From assembly GCA_049521915.1 (NCBI GenBank), contig JBEKOI010000216.1, positions 1-7,166 of the forward strand: 7,166 bases of DNA, given 5' to 3'. Origin of the DNA: Bog-756 sp049521915 (GTDB lineage: Bacteria; Actinomycetota; Acidimicrobiia; Acidimicrobiales; RAAP-2). The notes under the pieces are model-generated. The model was not told where the DNA came from. It ran no database searches and saw only the letters and a list, made by a program, of their open reading frames with translations. A program made the position numbers and the translations under genes. Position 1 is the first letter of the stretch, and each line of letters begins with the position of its first letter. Positions 6,804 to 7,166 of this stretch are shown one piece after another.

Positions 6804-6818
6804 CGGATCTGTCTACCA
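6804..6818 (-). promoter_or_regulatory. Candidate promoter -10 for the operon (leaderless start)
   Basis: On the minus strand TGG-TAGACA (6818-6810) resembles an extended -10 element, with TGN directly before a TANNNN hexamer. It sits 6 nt from the GTG start at 6803, the spacing expected if transcription begins at the start codon. No good -35 is visible, and the hexamer lacks the usual final T. A second hexamer on this strand, TACCAT at 6825-6820, would instead give a leader of about 10 nt. Confidence 0.35.
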
Positions 6819-6825
6819 TATGGTA
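6814..6825. promoter_or_regulatory. 12-bp perfect palindrome, candidate TetR operator
   Basis: TACCATATGGTA is a perfect inverted repeat in the 23-bp space between the divergent TetR gene and the operon. It is strikingly AT-rich for this window. It overlaps the candidate -10 elements for both directions, so a dimer bound here could repress both transcripts. TetR-family regulators commonly bind such palindromes beside their own gene. Somewhat short for a full TetR site; the symmetry does not extend into the flanks. Confidence 0.6.
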
Positions 6826-6826
6826 A
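6814..6826 (+). promoter_or_regulatory. Candidate promoter -10 for the tetR gene (leaderless start)
   Basis: TACCAT at 6814-6819 fits the actinobacterial TANNNT -10 consensus and lies 7 nt before the GTG at 6827, where a leaderless transcript would begin. There is no Shine-Dalgarno before that GTG and an in-frame TAA directly precedes it. No clear -35 element was found. The hexamer is one half of the palindrome, so autoregulation is expected if it is used. Confidence 0.38.
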
Positions 6827-7166
6827 GTGACCGAGTCGAGCATCGGAGGAGAGCAGACCCCGGGACGCGACCGGAGTCGACCACGCCGGGTTCCGGCGGC
6901 CGAACGCCCCGGATCGGGGGCATCGACCACCGCCGACCGGATACTGGACGCCGCCCTGGCTTCGTTCGCCACCCGGGGCTACGACGCCTCGTCGCTCGAC
7001 GCCCTGGCGGCAGGCCTCGAGATCCGCAAACAGACCATCCTCTACTGGTTCCCGTCCAAGGAGGTGCTCCTCGAGGCGGTGATCGATCGGAGTGCCATCG
7101 ACCTGTCCACCGCCCTGGAGGAGTCGTTGGCGGTGGCCGGCTCCGGTTGGTCCCGGGTGGAGGCGG
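6827..7166 (+). CDS. TetR-family transcriptional regulator (5' part)
   Basis: Partial; runs off the window end after 113 codons. The GTG at 6827 directly follows an in-frame TAA (6824-6826). No other usual start codon occurs before the DNA-binding domain, so this start is nearly forced. The TetR_N domain spans about residues 35-82: ADRILDAALASFATRGYDASSLDALAAGLEIRKQTILYWFPSKEVLLEAV in consecutive segments, with the turn LAAGLEI, recognition helix RKQTILYWF and the characteristic FPSKEVLL. About 34 residues precede it, rich in Arg, Pro and Gly (GRDRSRPRRVP) and probably disordered; they might add non-specific DNA contacts. The ligand-binding domain is outside the window, so the inducer cannot be guessed; given the neighbours, an acyl-CoA or other lipid is reasonable. 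Divergent from the lipid operon with only 23 bp between start codons, it most likely controls that operon and itself. Confidence 0.9.
   Translation, partial: MTESSIGGEQTPGRDRSRPRRVPAAERPGSGASTTADRILDAALASFATRGYDASSLDALAAGLEIRKQTILYWFPSKEVLLEAVIDRSAIDLSTALEESLAVAGSGWSRVEA

Noticed and set aside
5139..6830. Long open frame on the plus strand (563 codons) antisense to the reductase
   Set aside because: Same reason: composition-driven antisense frame opposite a well-supported FAR domain, with no motif of its own.
6787..6972. Small minus-strand frame overlapping the tetR start and the control region, including an ATG at 6819
   Set aside because: It lies opposite the TetR N-terminus and the ATG is not in frame with the reductase; no family resemblance. 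The ATG arises from the CATATG centre of the palindrome.
1..7166. CRISPR arrays, tRNA or rRNA genes, insertion sequences, attachment sites, riboswitches
   Set aside because: No regularly spaced repeats, terminal inverted repeats, transposase motifs or recognisable RNA folds were seen, and nearly every base is covered by protein-coding genes.

Overview
The window is very GC-rich, with strong third-position G/C bias, GTG starts next to ATG starts, 4-bp gene overlaps and possibly leaderless genes. Together with a GatD-type amidotransferase (MurT/GatD peptidoglycan amidation), a long-form PlsC-type acyltransferase and a fatty acyl-CoA reductase fused to a HAD phosphatase-like domain, this points to an actinobacterium. 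A high-GC lineage such as Acidimicrobiia or a mycobacterium relative is possible, but that placement is inference from style and gene families, not from a marker gene.

Layout: (i) 1-482 (+) is the 3' end of a gatD-like gene. (ii) A 24-bp convergent gap follows. (iii) 507-6803 (-) is a tightly packed four-gene operon. In transcription order it encodes a fatty acyl-CoA reductase/HAD-IB fusion (4359-6803), a zinc-dependent MDR alcohol dehydrogenase (3127-4362), a lactate-racemase-like (LarA/DUF2088) protein (1541-3130) and a PlsC-type lysophospholipid acyltransferase (507-1544). All three internal junctions are 4-bp stop/start overlaps (ATGA, ATGA, GTGA), so the proteins are probably made together. 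(iv) A 23-bp divergent control region contains a perfect 12-bp palindrome. (v) 6827 to the window end (+) is the 5' part of a TetR-family repressor gene, the obvious candidate regulator of the operon.

How the genes may work together: FAR makes fatty aldehyde or alcohol from acyl thioester, the MDR enzyme interconverts alcohol and carbonyl, PlsC moves acyl groups onto a lysolipid-type acceptor, and the HAD domain could act on a phosphorylated intermediate. The unexpected member is the LarA homologue. It keeps the Lys and His expected to hold a nickel-pincer (NPN) cofactor. By eye alignment it has lost the substrate-carboxylate Arg and one of the two catalytic His of lactate racemase. A nickel-pincer hydride-transfer enzyme co-translated with acyl-reducing and acyl-transferring lipid enzymes is the best candidate here for an undescribed system. 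The pathway is inferred from gene content only.
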